Assembly (NCBI GenBank): GCA_025765595.1
Contig: JAIVFH010000008.1
Location: 124,001 to 188,000 of the forward strand
From: Obelidium mucronatum
Lineage: Eukaryota; Chytridiomycota; Chytridiomycetes; Chytridiales; Chytriomycetaceae
DNA length: 64,000 nucleotides
Reading direction: 5' to 3'
The position numbers and the translations under genes are program-made. Position 1 is the stretch's first letter. Every line of letters starts with the position of its first letter. Shown piece after piece: positions 39,170-51,535 of this stretch. The notes beneath the pieces were generated by a model. The model did no database searches and was not told where the DNA came from. It was given only the letters and a program-made list of their open reading frames with translations.

Positions 39170-40898
39170 ATGATCACGCTCTACTCCGTATTTGCTGTTG
39201 CAGGAATGGCCCTCTGGCTGTTCATGTTTGTTTTGGGCATTGTCAGCACTCTAATTTGGTAAGCTTCAAGTCGCCAAATAACCAGCCTTGTAACGGTACA
39301 TTACTAGCTATTACAGATATAACCATAAACCCGCGATTGAGACCTGCTTACTTTCTGATGAAGATTCTCCGGGTGTGTCCATTCTGAGACCATTGAAGGG
39401 TGTTGATGCCAATTTGCGAGACAACCTCACATCATCATTTCTCTTACTATATCCAAAGTTTGAAATCCTTTTTTCCGTTGCAAATAACTTGGATCCTGCT
39501 GCTGATGTTGTCAGAGATCTTATATCAGAATTCCCAAATGTAGATGCAAAATTAGTTGTTGGTGCGTTATAATATCTGCTTTAAATCAATCCGTTCTCAC
39601 AAGCGTCTTACTTCCTACGATAAGGAGAATCGTATGCTGGCGTTAATCCAAAAGTGAACAATATGGTTAAGTCGTATAGCCAGTCAAAGTACGAGATTGT
39701 CTGGATAATGGATTCAAACGTGGCCGTCACTCCACATACACTGACCCGCGCAGTACACCATTTGCTCGAATCTAATGTTGGCCTCATCCACCATCTTCCG
39801 ATAGGAGTGTTACCAAAATCACTGGGGGCTTCTGTGGAGCAAATTTACCTGAACACATCTCATGTCAAAATGTACACTATCATATCAATGCTCATTAGTT
39901 GTGTGATTGGAAAGTCGAATATGTTTCGAAAATGCGAGCTGGAACGCGTAGGTGGATTGGCGCACTTTGGGAAATTCATGTCCGAAGATAATTTAATTGG
40001 ACGGACAATCTGGAATAATGGGAAACTGCACGTTGTACCTGGAGATGTTGTTTATCAGTCATTGGGAAATGAAGGAGTGAGCCATTTTTTTAAGAGAAAG
40101 GCGCGGTGGACTCGTATTCGAAAGTTTACAGACTTGGATGGTGTTATTGTTGAACCGTTTATCGAGTGTTTCGTAAACGGAATCTGGGGAGGCTATGCTT
40201 TCAGCTATCTTTTTGGTATTGCATGGCACTGGTTCTTTATAGGGCATGTAGTTTATTGGTTCTCGTTGGATATGGTGTTATCATATTCTGTTGACTCCCG
40301 TATGTTTCGAGAGAACTTTCCAAAGTTTGTTGCAGCTTGGTTCATACGGGAAGCTACCGCCCTTCCCCTCCATTTGTATGCTGTAGCTGGCAGTCGCGTG
40401 GAATGGAGAGGTGCACCATATAGGCTGCAACCCGGAGGCACTGTCATTCCAGAGGATGAGTTTGTTGGAGTGGTGAAAAGCATACGGATCGCGGGCTCGC
40501 TGATTGCAAATGCGTTAACATCGCAAAATCATTCTGTTGTATCCAAAATGCGGATCTGTGCTTTGTCTATTTCTGGTGCTGCTCTGTTTGGATTGGCAGT
40601 TGGGTTAGAGCTTTTCTTTGGAGGTAGCTCAGACGCCGCTGCAGAGTTGGCCCCCGTCCGAATCAATGTCTTTAAAAAAGATTCACTGGATAGACCTGGT
40701 TCAATAGGCAGAGAATGCTATTCGAGGGCACGGAAGGATTCCGCGTTGGAGCTGATGGAAGAAACGGGGAAGAAAAATGCCACCAAGAAAAAACTTTGGG
40801 TTTATATGGCGCAATTTATTACGGGAACGCCTTTTGATGGTCCTCTAACGGCTGCAGATGTGTGGAAGGTCATGTTTGAACGATTTGTTGAAGGCTGA
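39170..40898 (+). CDS. Ceramide glucosyltransferase, copy 2 (GT21)
   Basis: Exons 39170-39258, 39308-39561 and 39625-40898 have introns at the same places as copy 1. The signature is kept: DSN in VWIMDSN, FMSEDN, and RKARW where the others have RRARW. A two-residue deletion lies before SCVIGKSNMFRK. After the usual end (RLQPGGTVIPEDE) there is an extension of about 140 residues with a further hydrophobic segment (ISGAALFGLAVGLELFFGG). It finishes with the motif LWVYMAQFITGTPFDGPLTA and WKVMFERF, shared with copy 3. Synthesis of glucosylceramide is expected; the substrate preference of the copies may differ. Confidence 0.9.
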
Positions 40899-41028
40899 AG
40901 AAGGTCACGTTGGTTGCATGTGTTTATGATAATAAGAAATCCCATATATAGTTTGAAGTTGGACAGTTAGTTATAATATGCCCAGTTATGGGTTGAGAAC
41001 TCGTCAAAACAAAGTCTGAAAATTTGAC

Positions 41029-43045
41029 ATGTTCCTCACATTACCAGTCCAACTCGTTGGCCTCCCAGTCACCCCTTATCAAATCGCCATATTTGCACCG
41101 GCGGCTCTTGGTCTTGGATGTTGGATCTTTATGGTTTTTATTGGTCTGGGGTGTATCTTTGTTAGGTGAGCCAAGTACTGGAATAGATCAGTCCTAAAAC
41201 TCCGACGAATCCCACAGCTATATCAGATACACGTACAAACCAATCCCAAACTCATCCCAACTCTCAAAGCTAAAAGCGCCTGGAGTATCCATCCTGAGAC
41301 CTCTCAAAGGAGTGGACGTGAATCTAGTTGACAATTTAACCTCGTCGTTTCGCCTGCGGTACCCAAACTATGAAATTCTATTTTCGGTCGCAGAAGGTAG
41401 CGATCCCTCTGTGAATGTTGTGCGTGACTTGATGGCGCAGTTTCCAGAAGTGGATGCGCGTTTGATTATTGGTATGGAAATTCAGAATAGAGCCACCCAC
41501 TCCACCCAATTTTTATTCGGATCGGATCGCTTATTATTTCTCCTTTCTTACCATATTTTTTGTAGGCGAATCTAACGTGGGCGTCAACCCTAAAGTCAAC
41601 AACCTCATCACCTCATACACAACCTGCAAAAACGAAATCGTGTGGATTCTGGACTCAAATGTTCATGTAACCCCAGACACTCTCGGTCGTGCCGTAGATA
41701 TGCTCTTTTCAAACCCTAGAATCGGACTTGTCCACCATATCCCCATTGGAATGAAACCAGAATCATTCGGTGCCACTGTCGAACAATTGTATCTTAACAC
41801 ATCCCACGCGAAAGTGTACACTATGATCAACAAGCTTTCTCTGGGAAGTTGTGTGATTGGGAAGTCAAACTTGTTTCGAAAGTCGGAGCTTTCCCATGTT
41901 GGAGGGCTGGCGTATTTTGGAAAGTTTATGAGTGAGGATAACATCATTGGGCAGACTGTCTGGAGCAGGAATAGGTGCCATGCGATTCCTGCGGATATTG
42001 TGTATCAAAAGCTGGGTGATGGCGGCATTAAGGAGTATTTTAGCCGCCGAGCCAGATGGACAAGGATACGCAAGTTCACTGTTCTTTTTGCCACAATGAT
42101 TGAACCATTGATGGAGTGTATGTTGAACGGGCTTTTGGGTGCCTATGGCTTCTGGACTTTCTGGAAAGTGGATCCCGCATATTTTTTTATGGCACATGTC
42201 GTGTATTGGTTTTCTCTGGACGTAATGTTTGGCTTTGCGGTCGAGAAAAGCATGGTTGTGGATAACTTTCCACGTTTCGTTTTAGCTTGGCTCGTTCGGG
42301 AGCTAACAGCATTTCCAGTGCTATTATATGCTTGCGCGGGTAGCCGTGTTGAGTGGAGAGGAAAAAGTTTCAAGCTCAAAAGTGACGGCACTGTGGTTCC
42401 TCATTCCATGGAGAAATGTTCAGACGGAACTGAAGATGGCGCAAGTGCAGTAGTTGTTGACTCTATCGGCAAAGTTCTATGCTCTTCAAATATTACTTTT
42501 GGTGGGAAGGTGTTGGGTGTTGGCGCAGTTCTGGTCGCGGTATTTCTGTTCGCAGGGGCAGTTTTTGCTGAAAGTCTAAAGGGGATTCTTGGAATTGGAC
42601 AGCCCATAGATACCCAAGCGGCCATTACAGGAGAAATTGGAAATAGTCAGACGATAATAGGACCTGTTGTCACTAAAAGTGCGATCAGTAATCCTATTCT
42701 GAACCCTTCAGTACAAATGAAGCGGCGGTCAGGCCAGAGTTGCTGCCGCTGCCGAACGTGAGAGTCCCATGAAGACTCAACAAAGTTCATGCATGGATGC
42801 CAAGTTCGCTGCTCTTCTTGAAAATGACGTACAGTCAGGACGAACTACCACCCCTTCCACAAAAGCATAGTTTGGCATCAACGCAACTGAAAAGAACACC
42901 ACTATGGGAACTGACTGCGTCTTATATTAGTGGTTGTAATTTTCCCACACCACCATCGGCATCTGAAGCGTGGAAAATAATGTTTGGATCCCTAACGGAC
43001 AAAATCAGCGGGCAGCACCATCATGAGGGAGTTAAGGGAATGTAA
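41029..43045 (+). CDS. Ceramide glucosyltransferase, copy 3 (GT21)
   Basis: Exons 41029-41165, 41218-41471, 41566-42757 and about 42806-43045. The first two introns match the other copies; the last is new and bridges the stop-like end at 42761. The signature is intact: WILDSN, FMSEDN, RRARW. A C-terminal membrane segment (VLGVGAVLVAVFLFAGAVFA) is followed by a tail with LWELTASYISGCNFPTPPSA and WKIMFGSL, the same motif as in copy 2. Together the three genes form a head-to-tail array with 130-180 bases between them, pointing to local duplication. Confidence 0.9.
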
Positions 43046-43176
43046 ATGATTACATTGGTTTTTATTTATTCTCAAACTTTCTATCTCGTTGTTAAAAAAA
43101 CTTGAAGTCACTTGTGTCCTTGGGGAAATAGATGATCATGAAAAAACCTATACTGATTAAATTTCATTTCTGAGGT

Positions 43177-45381
43177 TTATAATAAAGTGAGGGTTCCATT
43201 CGGTCTCACTTCCCCAAAGGCACCAGCCAGTCTCACCCACCCTTCTTCGTCAACAACAGATGCTAATTTACCAGCGTCATTAAAGTACACTTTGGAAACA
43301 CCTGGTCCACGAATACAAATAGCGCCTCTGGGGTTGGGCAAATCCGAGACAAAATACTTCTTTCCAGGAGCATCAATCAGTTTATACTCGAGATTTGCAG
43401 CAGGCACACCTTATTTAAACAAAAGATCAATCAAACGAGTTTCTTTCAGAAAGCTATGCCTTGCCCACAATAGAACTTACCAATGTGATTCGCTTTTTCA
43501 TAGTCTCCATACATACTGCTGCTGACCAACCCACACGCTTCTGCCCGTGAAAATGTCTCCAATACTTGAGTTCCAAGAACGGAGCGGATAGTTTCCACGT
43601 CATTTAAATCTGTTCCAGGAGGTCCTTCCGAATGCAGGTTCCACTGTCAACGGTCATGTTTTATAAGGGCGACGCAAACGACATTCTTGATAATGACTTA
43701 CAATGACTCGCAATTTTCCTCCAAAGATACCTTGTTCGATAGGCTTCAAAAATCGATCATATATAGTGCCTGTCCAGCACCGACCCTCCTTAAGCTCTTG
43801 GCGTTTTACAGAAACAGCTGTTTTGTATCCAAAAGATTTCGCCGAAGGATGCTCATTGATTGCTTTGGAGATTATGGAGAGGTGCTGGCTGCTGGTTGTT
43901 AACAGCTTTGGGGAGTGGATCAGCTTATGGACTCAACGAAGAAAACAAGACTTTGTGCTTTACAGTGGGTTTCAGAGCAGAAATTTCATCCAAGAAGGTA
44001 CTGGTTGAATTTGAGAACGCAACTTGGGCCCCGCTGTAATCTCAGTTGTGAGGACCAAATCAGGAAAAACATGGCAAAACGACATACGCAAACAACAGAG
44101 CATACACCAAAGTGTACTCAAATGAAGAACCAGATTGAGAACGAATCAGACATACATCTGATTCATTCAATTTCTCAACTAGTGGAAGAGTAACGTAAAC
44201 AGAACTAATGGCAACGGCAACATTGGAGTGTGTCAAAACTGATCCTTTAATGCCGGAATCTGAGCAGTGCTCAAAAATTATTGAGGCCGTGTCAGTTTGC
44301 TCCGATTTAACTGGATCGAGCGCCTTTTCTTTTCCACGCCTGAGATAGTTCCAAATATCAGAGTGCATCTGAAACTTAAGAATGATATATTTACATTCGA
44401 ATAGAGTCCATGGTGGAAAGCGTGACATTCAAAGCGGCAGCGCGTTCCAGATAAGTCCTATCTATGGTTTTTACACCGGCAACAATAATATGCTAATTAT
44501 TGAGATAAGTCAGAGAACAAGGCCCTCAATTCAATGAGTATGACTCCAACTCACTTCCAGCTTCTTTGATTGTCCCGCCACAGCTAGAGCTGCATCGAGA
44601 ACCGACACGGAAAGAATCACAGCACGCATTTCCGTCAATGTAAGCATCTTTGTGATGGCCGAAAAAAAAAATTAAGATCAACTTCAGACACCAAAAGAAG
44701 CTTCCCAACCTTATTCAACACGCCTTGGTCTACTTTCTCCACAACAGGGTCCTTCCACCAACACACCACAAATCCAAACAAGACACTAGCAAAATCAAGT
44801 GCAACCAAATCCACAACATCCGATGAATCAGTTAAGAAAACCCCCACAAGAAGACGACCCCCATTGTTTTTGCCGAGCAGGGAAATCAACCCAGATCCAA
44901 TTTCATTCGCCAACTTTCCAACTTGTTTGACTGAGACAGAAACAAAAGGGCCAGCAGATATCGGTTTGTAATGAATCAAGGGCCGCTCGCACGATGGCGA
45001 AGAATCAGCCAATAGTTTTTGGAGGGCGTCAAAGAGAGAGTTTACAAATTGTGGATGGTTCTTTGTTGGGAATGGTGCTATTCATTTGCATCGAGTGAGT
45101 TCTCTTTGCCAGGCGATACACTGTCGAACCAAAAGAAACAAACTCAACTAGCTCTGTTTCTGGCGATTGCCCATTCGCCTTTGTTTCTTGTTTGTGAAAA
45201 GTGGGTTTGGCTTCGAAGCACCATTGGAGGGGTATCTATGTCGACATATGTTGGCATTATCGCTTGATCAGGAATAGGGGAAACCCATACCAACGACGCT
45301 GCTTCGGAAAGAGTCCATGCGGTACTTGGCAAGAAGCACAATCGCCGCAACTCCAAGGGCAATCGTTGCTTCATCAATCAT
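43177..45381 (-). CDS. Acyl-CoA synthetase-like protein, degenerate and C-terminally short
   Basis: The ATG at 45381 opens MIDEATIALGVAAIVLLAKY, a membrane anchor. Later parts match long-chain acyl-CoA synthetases: LIHYKPISAGPFVSVSVKQV, LTHSNVAVAIS, FGGKLRVI, the acyl-binding FSRAEACGLVSSS, and NPRGAICIRGPGVSKVYFND. Two features needed for activity are missing. The ATP loop TSGTTG-x-PKG is reduced to SDSGIKGSVLTHSN, and the frame stops right after RPNGTLTLL, so the C-terminal lid domain of about 100 residues with its catalytic Lys is absent. It may be a non-catalytic relative or a decaying gene. Exon links between 43.5 and 44.7 kb are only partly resolved. Confidence 0.65.
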
Positions 45382-45544
45382 TTTGAAATAATTCGACAAT
45401 AAATCACAGTTACAAATAAACAAACGAATTGTATTTTGGTACAGTTAATTTCAGGAATAAGACAGAGTCATCGCTTCATCCAAAATATTTTCACCCCCAC
45501 TACCGGCGAACCCCCCCACGTAAATAAAAATCATTGGCTTTGAG

Positions 45545-46494
45545 TTACGCAAACTCAAACCCAGCAGTAGCCCTCCCGGCTCCTGTCCCACAGTCCTTCT
45601 CCCCAGTCCCGTCTCCTACATGTTTCAAAGTCAAGTGTTGAAACATTTCGCTGTTTTGGTGATAGTAGAATCCCAGAATCGTTTCCGTGCTCTTTTGGAA
45701 AGCAATATAATAAAATCCGGCAAACGAAGCGCCGGTTATTGATTTGATTTTGTGGTCAGGGACTAGAAAGTGTTCCTGTTTTAACCGTGATTAAGACAAC
45801 GTACCAAATGAAAAAAAAACATCTTTTTAATCAAGCTTACCTTCCATCTCATAAATACCATATCATTCTCCATGAAATCGTATTCCAGGCTATCATTTTT
45901 TAAATGTGGTTCCGCAGTGCTGAAGTTGGGGAACTTTGTCTAAACAAAAAAGGAGGCGTTGTTAGGCCCTCATGAAACCACAGCCGACGTAACGCCCATC
46001 AATCTTCCAAACAAAATACTTTAAGGATTCCCTTGCATATCCATTGATAGTAACCAGCCCATCCGTTTTTGACAGGACGTCCAGCCCAACAAAACAGAGA
46101 ACAACAGAAAAGCAAGAACCCACCCAATGCTGACGATCCGTTTTCTCATCTGCGTCCCACTTTTTGGTCAGGAATGAATGCCGTGGTCCAATTACTTCAG
46201 CCTCGAAGAAGGTGCACAACTCTGGCCAGTCTTCAGTCAATCCACGAATGTTTAAGTATCCACACAGATATGACAGTGATAGATCGACATGCTAGTTGTG
46301 CACGGGGGCTTTTAGCGGGCATTCAGGGTCGCAAGCGTGGAATGAGCTACCTGAAGAGCCACTTGCACCTTGTACGCTGACCGCCCACTTCGCTGTTCTC
46401 CTTCAAATTTTGCACCCGAATACAGACATGATGTCTCTTTCTTGATGAGAAAATTGCTGCTGTTTGTAATAGGTGAACTTGTACTGCTTGGCAT
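45545..46494 (-). CDS. GID4: GID4/Vid24, substrate receptor of the GID/CTLH E3 ligase
   Basis: GID4 binds N-terminal Pro degrons, for example of gluconeogenic enzymes, and brings them to the GID ubiquitin ligase. Exons 46494-46352 (end near 46351), 46289-46124, 45939-45841 and 45775-45545. The family text is clear: [57 protein letters not shown], then [39 protein letters not shown] and [10 protein letters not shown]. The beta-barrel is complete. The N-terminal tail is short (about 20 residues). The 182-base third gap is open in one frame but the family alignment treats it as intron. Confidence 0.92.
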
Positions 46495-46619
46495 TTTTTT
46501 GGGTTAAAAAAAATAAAATAAAGAGAACACGTCCTCTTTGGTTAAACTGTTTTTATATTAAACGCAGACTAAAACTGAAGGAAAAAAACACAAAGAATGA
46601 ATGAAAGATAGAGAGAGCT

Positions 46620-48246
46620 TTACTCCTTCTTCTTCTTGTTGGCGCGGTATTCACCAACAACCATGGCGTGGTCTCTTTCATATGGTTCCAGAGTCAACTG
46701 TTCCTGTGGCTTGACCTTTCCTTCCTGAAGTTTCTTGACTTCATCAGCAAAGACAACCGCGGCCTCAGCAGTGGAATCAATACAGTTTGCCTTGATGGAA
46801 ATAACAATGTGCCCACCCTGCTTCAAAAACAAGTGCGAGTTCATTGTAATGATACGAGCTTGATCCGGCTGAGCAACATCCGCAAACACAACATCGACCA
46901 TTCCGACAAGCATACGGTACTTGTGTGGGTGACGGGCATCTTCGACAATTGGGATAACGTTGGTACGCTTCTTGGCCATGTTGATCAAGTCACGACCGGA
47001 ACGGTGAGAGAACTCGACAGCGTAAACGAGTCCAGTTGGGCCAACAATGTCGGCAACGTGGGACACGGAGGTTCCGGACGCGGCACCGAGGTAGAGGACC
47101 TTTTTACCTGGGGCAATGTGGATGTGGTCGAGACCACCCAAGATTCCGGCGGCCAACTTTGATCTGAAAGGGTTCCAGACACGGTATTCGGTTTTGGTGC
47201 CGTCGGTGTTCTGTTAAAAAAAATATCTCGGTTACGACCGAAAAATGGAAAATAAAAAAAAAATAATAAACTCACGTCAACGCTGATTCTCTTTTCACCA
47301 TAGACAGATTCACCTGGAACCAAGTTCTTGGTGACAAGCAAATCTTCCTTTCCACGGGCGATGAAAACTCCCTCGTGTCTGTGTGGCTCGACAATCACCT
47401 TGGAACCACCACGGGCTCCACCACGACCACCACCACGTGGGGCACCACGGCCTCTTGGAGCTCCACGACCTCCACCACGGCCTCCACGGTCACCTGGGAA
47501 TAATTGTCAGTGGGGAACAGAGGATAGAGAAAAAAAAAGGAGAAAAAAAAAAAGAAAAAACAAACCTCCACCACGACCACCTCTTGCTCCACCACGTCCA
47601 CGGTCACCACCGAAACCTCCACGACCTCCTAAAAGTATAGAAAGGAAAGAGAAAGCGCTGTTAAAGGAAAGTCCATTTTTGACTCGTGATATTATTTGCT
47701 TGCTTTACCTCCACGACCACCACGGTCACCGCCGAATCCTCCTCGTTTTTGAACGCCTCCTCCACGGGCACCAAAGCTACCGCCTCCACGTGGGGCACCT
47801 CCTCCTCTTCCTCCTCTGTCTCCTGTAATATGAACAACGAAACAATTGCAAAAAAAAAGTCGCTCAGGTTAGAGAACAGCAATTGTAACTCCTCACTACC
47901 CCAAAGAGAAGGTCTGATAGACAAATGGGCCAAAAAAGATACAAAAAAGAAAACAGCAGGCAAAGGGCAAGTTTTCCAACAGCCAGCTCCCTTTTGACTC
48001 CTTTTTTCCCTTTCTTTGATCTTTTTTGTCGTCATTTCCAGGAAAGAAGCTATTGTTCTCTCGCTCTCGCTTTTTCTCGGTTAAGGGAGGTTGAGACCGT
48101 TGAGTTAAAACTTTGCGATCAAACAAAGCAACCCATGGACCCCAACAGCAAGAGAGAGCGAAGCTTTCTTTCCATGGATCCGATTTGTTGCAAAAGACAA
48201 AGGAAGAGGAAAAAGAGAAAAGAGGATGTTATTTACCGAAGCCCAT
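46620..48246 (-). CDS. NOP1: Fibrillarin (rRNA 2'-O-methyltransferase)
   Basis: Fibrillarin is the methyltransferase of C/D-box snoRNPs in the nucleolus. Exons: 48246-48237 (only 10 bases: MGF plus one base), 47822-47709, 47628-47566, 47493-47276 and 47210-46620. Exons 2-4 encode the Gly/Arg-rich domain ([24 protein letters not shown]), followed by [20 protein letters not shown]. The last exon has the SAM-binding block [20 protein letters not shown], then [14 protein letters not shown], and [12 protein letters not shown]. It ends in a Lys-rich tail. Intron 1 is 414 bases, much longer than the others; I looked for C/D boxes in it and saw none. Confidence 0.95.
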
Positions 48247-48437
48247 TTTTTGATTTATAGGTTTTTGTTGGAAGAAAAAAAAGAAAAAAAAGTCAGAAGG
48301 CACAAAAAATCTACTTCGTGACTGTGAGTGGATCAACTTCATCCCCGTCCCCCAAATTGCCCATTCGTCAAGCCATACAACAAACGGGGAAAGATAATTC
48401 AGCGATTTCGATTAGACTTAATACATCTACTTTTATT

Positions 48438-49922
48438 TCAAAAATGGACAGAGTTGATGGGCACTTCTTCCACGGAAAATGCTTTCGAGAAAACGCGTAG
48501 ACTTGATTTTGGTTCCAAAACAGCTTTGCCCATCTCAATCAACCATTTTAGAGATACAGCACCAATAAAAGAGACGAGAATTCAGCGATTCCGATACTCA
48601 GTACTGCATCAGCTCCCGCCTCAGAAATATTCCTTTCAACTTTGGTATCCTTGTCATCATCAGACCTTAAAACATTCACTGTACCGACCAAAACAACTCT
48701 CGCTTTCCCTTTAACAAATTCAAGCATAACTGGTGGATTCATTGTAGGTGTAAATGAATCGTCCAAGTATATCACTAGTTTCAAACCATCAACTCCATTG
48801 AAATCGCGATCTTCAAAGGATTCAAACAAGAGTCTCACATCAACAACGCGATACATTAAAGCAGTGGATTGAACAGAAGTCTCAAACCCAGCCTTATTCA
48901 AACCCTCTCATTTCATCCTGGCAATGACCAGGACTGAGGATCCGACAAGAAGCGATACAAAGACGTGTCTTGAGTCGTCAAGTAAATGTACCTGAATTGA
49001 TCGGATTGCTGATTCAGAAACTTTGATAATGCGTACAAGGCATCCGTGGATTCGTAAATGAATTCAATGACTTTGAGGTCATTGATGAGTTTTCCGTTTT
49101 CTGTGGGTATGAATTGCAGAGATACAAAGCCACGGAGGGTTCCATGTTCATCGTGGGCGCCAAAGACGCGTGTTTCACCCTTGTCTCTGAAAAGATCTGC
49201 TTTAATATCGGAGAGATCAAGTCTAAACATTCCGTGGTGTGCATCGCAGAAGCGGTCGCGGCAGGCCAGAATAGCGTCGGCGTCTGATACATCGAGTTGT
49301 TCGACAGACAGTTGTTCATGTTGTTGAGTTGTTTGATTTGATGATAGTGATCGTTGTTGCGCCACGGGCAGAGCCACTGGCTTGATGGTGTAGTCGTAGT
49401 ACGGACTGGACAAGCCGAAGCCCATCTTTGCGTAGAAGTCCGGGCGGAACGGAAACAGCGCTGCGAGCGGCTGGCGGCGCGCGGCGCAGTCGGCCAGGAA
49501 GCGGCGCACGAGTTGCTTTGCGGCGCCGCGCTTCTTCGCAGTCAGGGCGACGGAAACAGACCAGAGGCCGCCGACGCGCCGATCTTCGCCAAACAGCGGC
49601 GCAGTGAAGTTGCGGTGTGCCCAGAAGCCAGCGAGGCGGTGTTGCGGCTGCACTTGGTTCGCCTCGTTGGCGACTTCCTCCGGACTGCGCAGAGCCGCCA
49701 GTCTTGGTGAGAGGCTTCTTCCTTGCGCCAGCTTCAAACACGCCGCCCAGCGTTCCCTTTGCGGCGTTGCCAGCTACTGCGGTGCTGAAGGTACTGCGCC
49801 ATGCCCGCGATGCCGGCATCGCTGTGGAACTTGTAGCCCGTGTACGCAAGACCGGCAAGAGCAGCAGCTGCCGCAATGTCCTCCGGCGACTCGATATCGC
49901 GGAGATGAAACTCGCTTGTCAT
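48438..49922 (-). pseudogene. Eis-like GNAT acetyltransferase, copy C (frame-broken)
   Basis: The ATG at 49922 opens MTSEFHLRDIESPEDIAAAA, the family start. The central acetyltransferase part is one open frame (48913-49737) with KKRGAAKQLVRRFLADC and FRPDFYAKMGFGLSSPYYDY. It has no intron there, unlike copies A and D. A frame change near 49740-49790 separates it from the start. A stop follows QSWSLPG near 48912. A one-base deletion relative to copy A near 48560 moves FIGAVSLKWLIEMGKAV out of frame. The 5' half is very GC-rich, unlike its paralogs. Several breaks point to a pseudogene. Confidence 0.65.
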
Positions 49923-49970
49923 TTTTAGAGTTCTTCAAATTGGTTTTTTAATCAAGTATTGATCATTTAC

Positions 49971-51535
49971 TCAAAAAAATACACTGTTGATTGGCAAATC
50001 TTCTGACAAGAATGCCTTGGAAACTAGGGCCAACTTATCGCGAGGAGAGACAAATGCCTTTCCGTATCTCGCCAAGACTTTCAAAGAAACCGCTCCAACA
50101 ACCAGTGATGAGAATTCCGCAACACCAATATCCAATACGGCATCAGCCTCACCAGAATAATCTCCACCAACCGCCACCACATTGGAAAATCCATTCACAA
50201 ATGAAACCAACACTGGTGGATTCAATTCCGGCGTCAATGTGTCCTCCATCCGAATCCACAACTTCAATCCATCCACTCCATTGAAATCACGATCCGAAAA
50301 ATACTCGCTAAACAGCTTCTCAATATTCACGACCTTGTACATGAGTGAAACCGTCTGTTTGGCAGATTCACGACCAGCACCGTGTATCCCTGCCTGTTCT
50401 CCAGCAGTATGGGCGCTTCGCGGGTCCGCCAAGAGTCGAAAGAGATCTGTTTCCTGAGTAGTGATTTTAATATATCTGACTTGATCATCTTGTTCTCGAA
50501 GGAACTGGAGGATTGCAAACAAGGCCTCTGTTGTTTCGTATACCAAATCAACAATCTTCAAGTCATTGATTAAACCGCCCTAAAAGAAAAAAAGAGCGCG
50601 TAAGGTGAACCGCTACATTCAGTATTTCAATTCTCAAAGACAAACTCAACTGCAGTCGATGTCTCGAATTTGAAGAGAATATAACCCCTCAGGACATTTT
50701 CAAGGTCAGCGTACACCAAAGGCTCTGGTCACACCCTTAGTCTTTAAAAGCTTGCTCAGGTGATATTAATGGCATCGCGACGAATCATTCCGTGACGCTG
50801 ATCACTGAACCTGTTCTGGCAAGCCACCAATTCCTCCACATGCGCCACCTTCAAAGTCTTTAAACCTAAGTAAGTGGGTTCCCCTTTAGCCCGCTTCCCC
50901 ATTCAGTGACACGATAGCTTTTGGAATAGATGCCGGAGAAATGGTATAGTCGTAATACGGACTTCGACAACCCAAAACCCATGTTCCCGTAAAAGTCTGG
51001 CCGGAACGGATGCAAAGCAGCCAAGTATTGCCTTCTTTCATTACAATCCTTCAACCATTGAGTTACGAGCACTTTAGCATATCCGCGCTTCTTGTGTTTC
51101 AAATCCACAGCCACGAAGCCCAATCCACCAAGCTCTCGAAGCCTTACCGAAAAGAGTTACGTGAAAGTGCATGTGGAACCAGTGTGCGATTAAACCTGGG
51201 GTTGGAGTGACTGTGACTGGAGTAGTCGTTGTAATAGTTGTGGAAGTTAGCTGTTGTCCAGGAGTCGCTTCTACCGAGATGTCCGTGTTGTAACTGTCGG
51301 TATCGAGGTCTTTTAAGTCATCGGCAGTATGGAACATTCCATATACATCGCGGTTGGGCCGTTCGATAGAGTGCATCACTCTTTGGACAAATGTGGGTAG
51401 TGAAGAGTCGTTGTAGAAGCCAAATGAAGTGTATGCCAGAGACCCGACTAATGCCACTGCGGCGGCATCGGAAAGAGTTGTCAATTGCCGGATTTCGATG
51501 GAATGGGTCAGGTCGAGTCGCGATAAAGACGCCAT
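49971..51535 (-). pseudogene. Eis-like GNAT acetyltransferase, copy D (5' half broken, 3' half intact)
   Basis: The start is the ATG at 51535 (MASLSRLDLTHSIEIRQ). The first 120 codons are open and include a Thr-rich linker and PTPGLIAHW. Single-base changes then break the frame compared with copy A: an extra base near 51141 after LFGK, another near 50963 inside GLSSPYYDY, and more near 50710-50905. The C-terminal domain, 49971-50561, is fully open and about 90% like copy A (DRDFNGVDGLKLWIRMEDTL). The intron before INDLK is at the same place. Copy D lies directly upstream of copy C, so the two look like a tandem duplication. Confidence 0.7.

Noticed and set aside
45962..46123. In-frame extension of the second GID4 exon ([18 protein letters not shown])
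   Set aside because: GID4 proteins continue from DRQHW straight to a KFP block, which is found after the intron. The open stretch is likely chance.
47823..48236. snoRNA inside fibrillarin intron 1
   Set aside because: No box C with a matching box D, and no H/ACA-like pair of hairpins, was seen on either strand.
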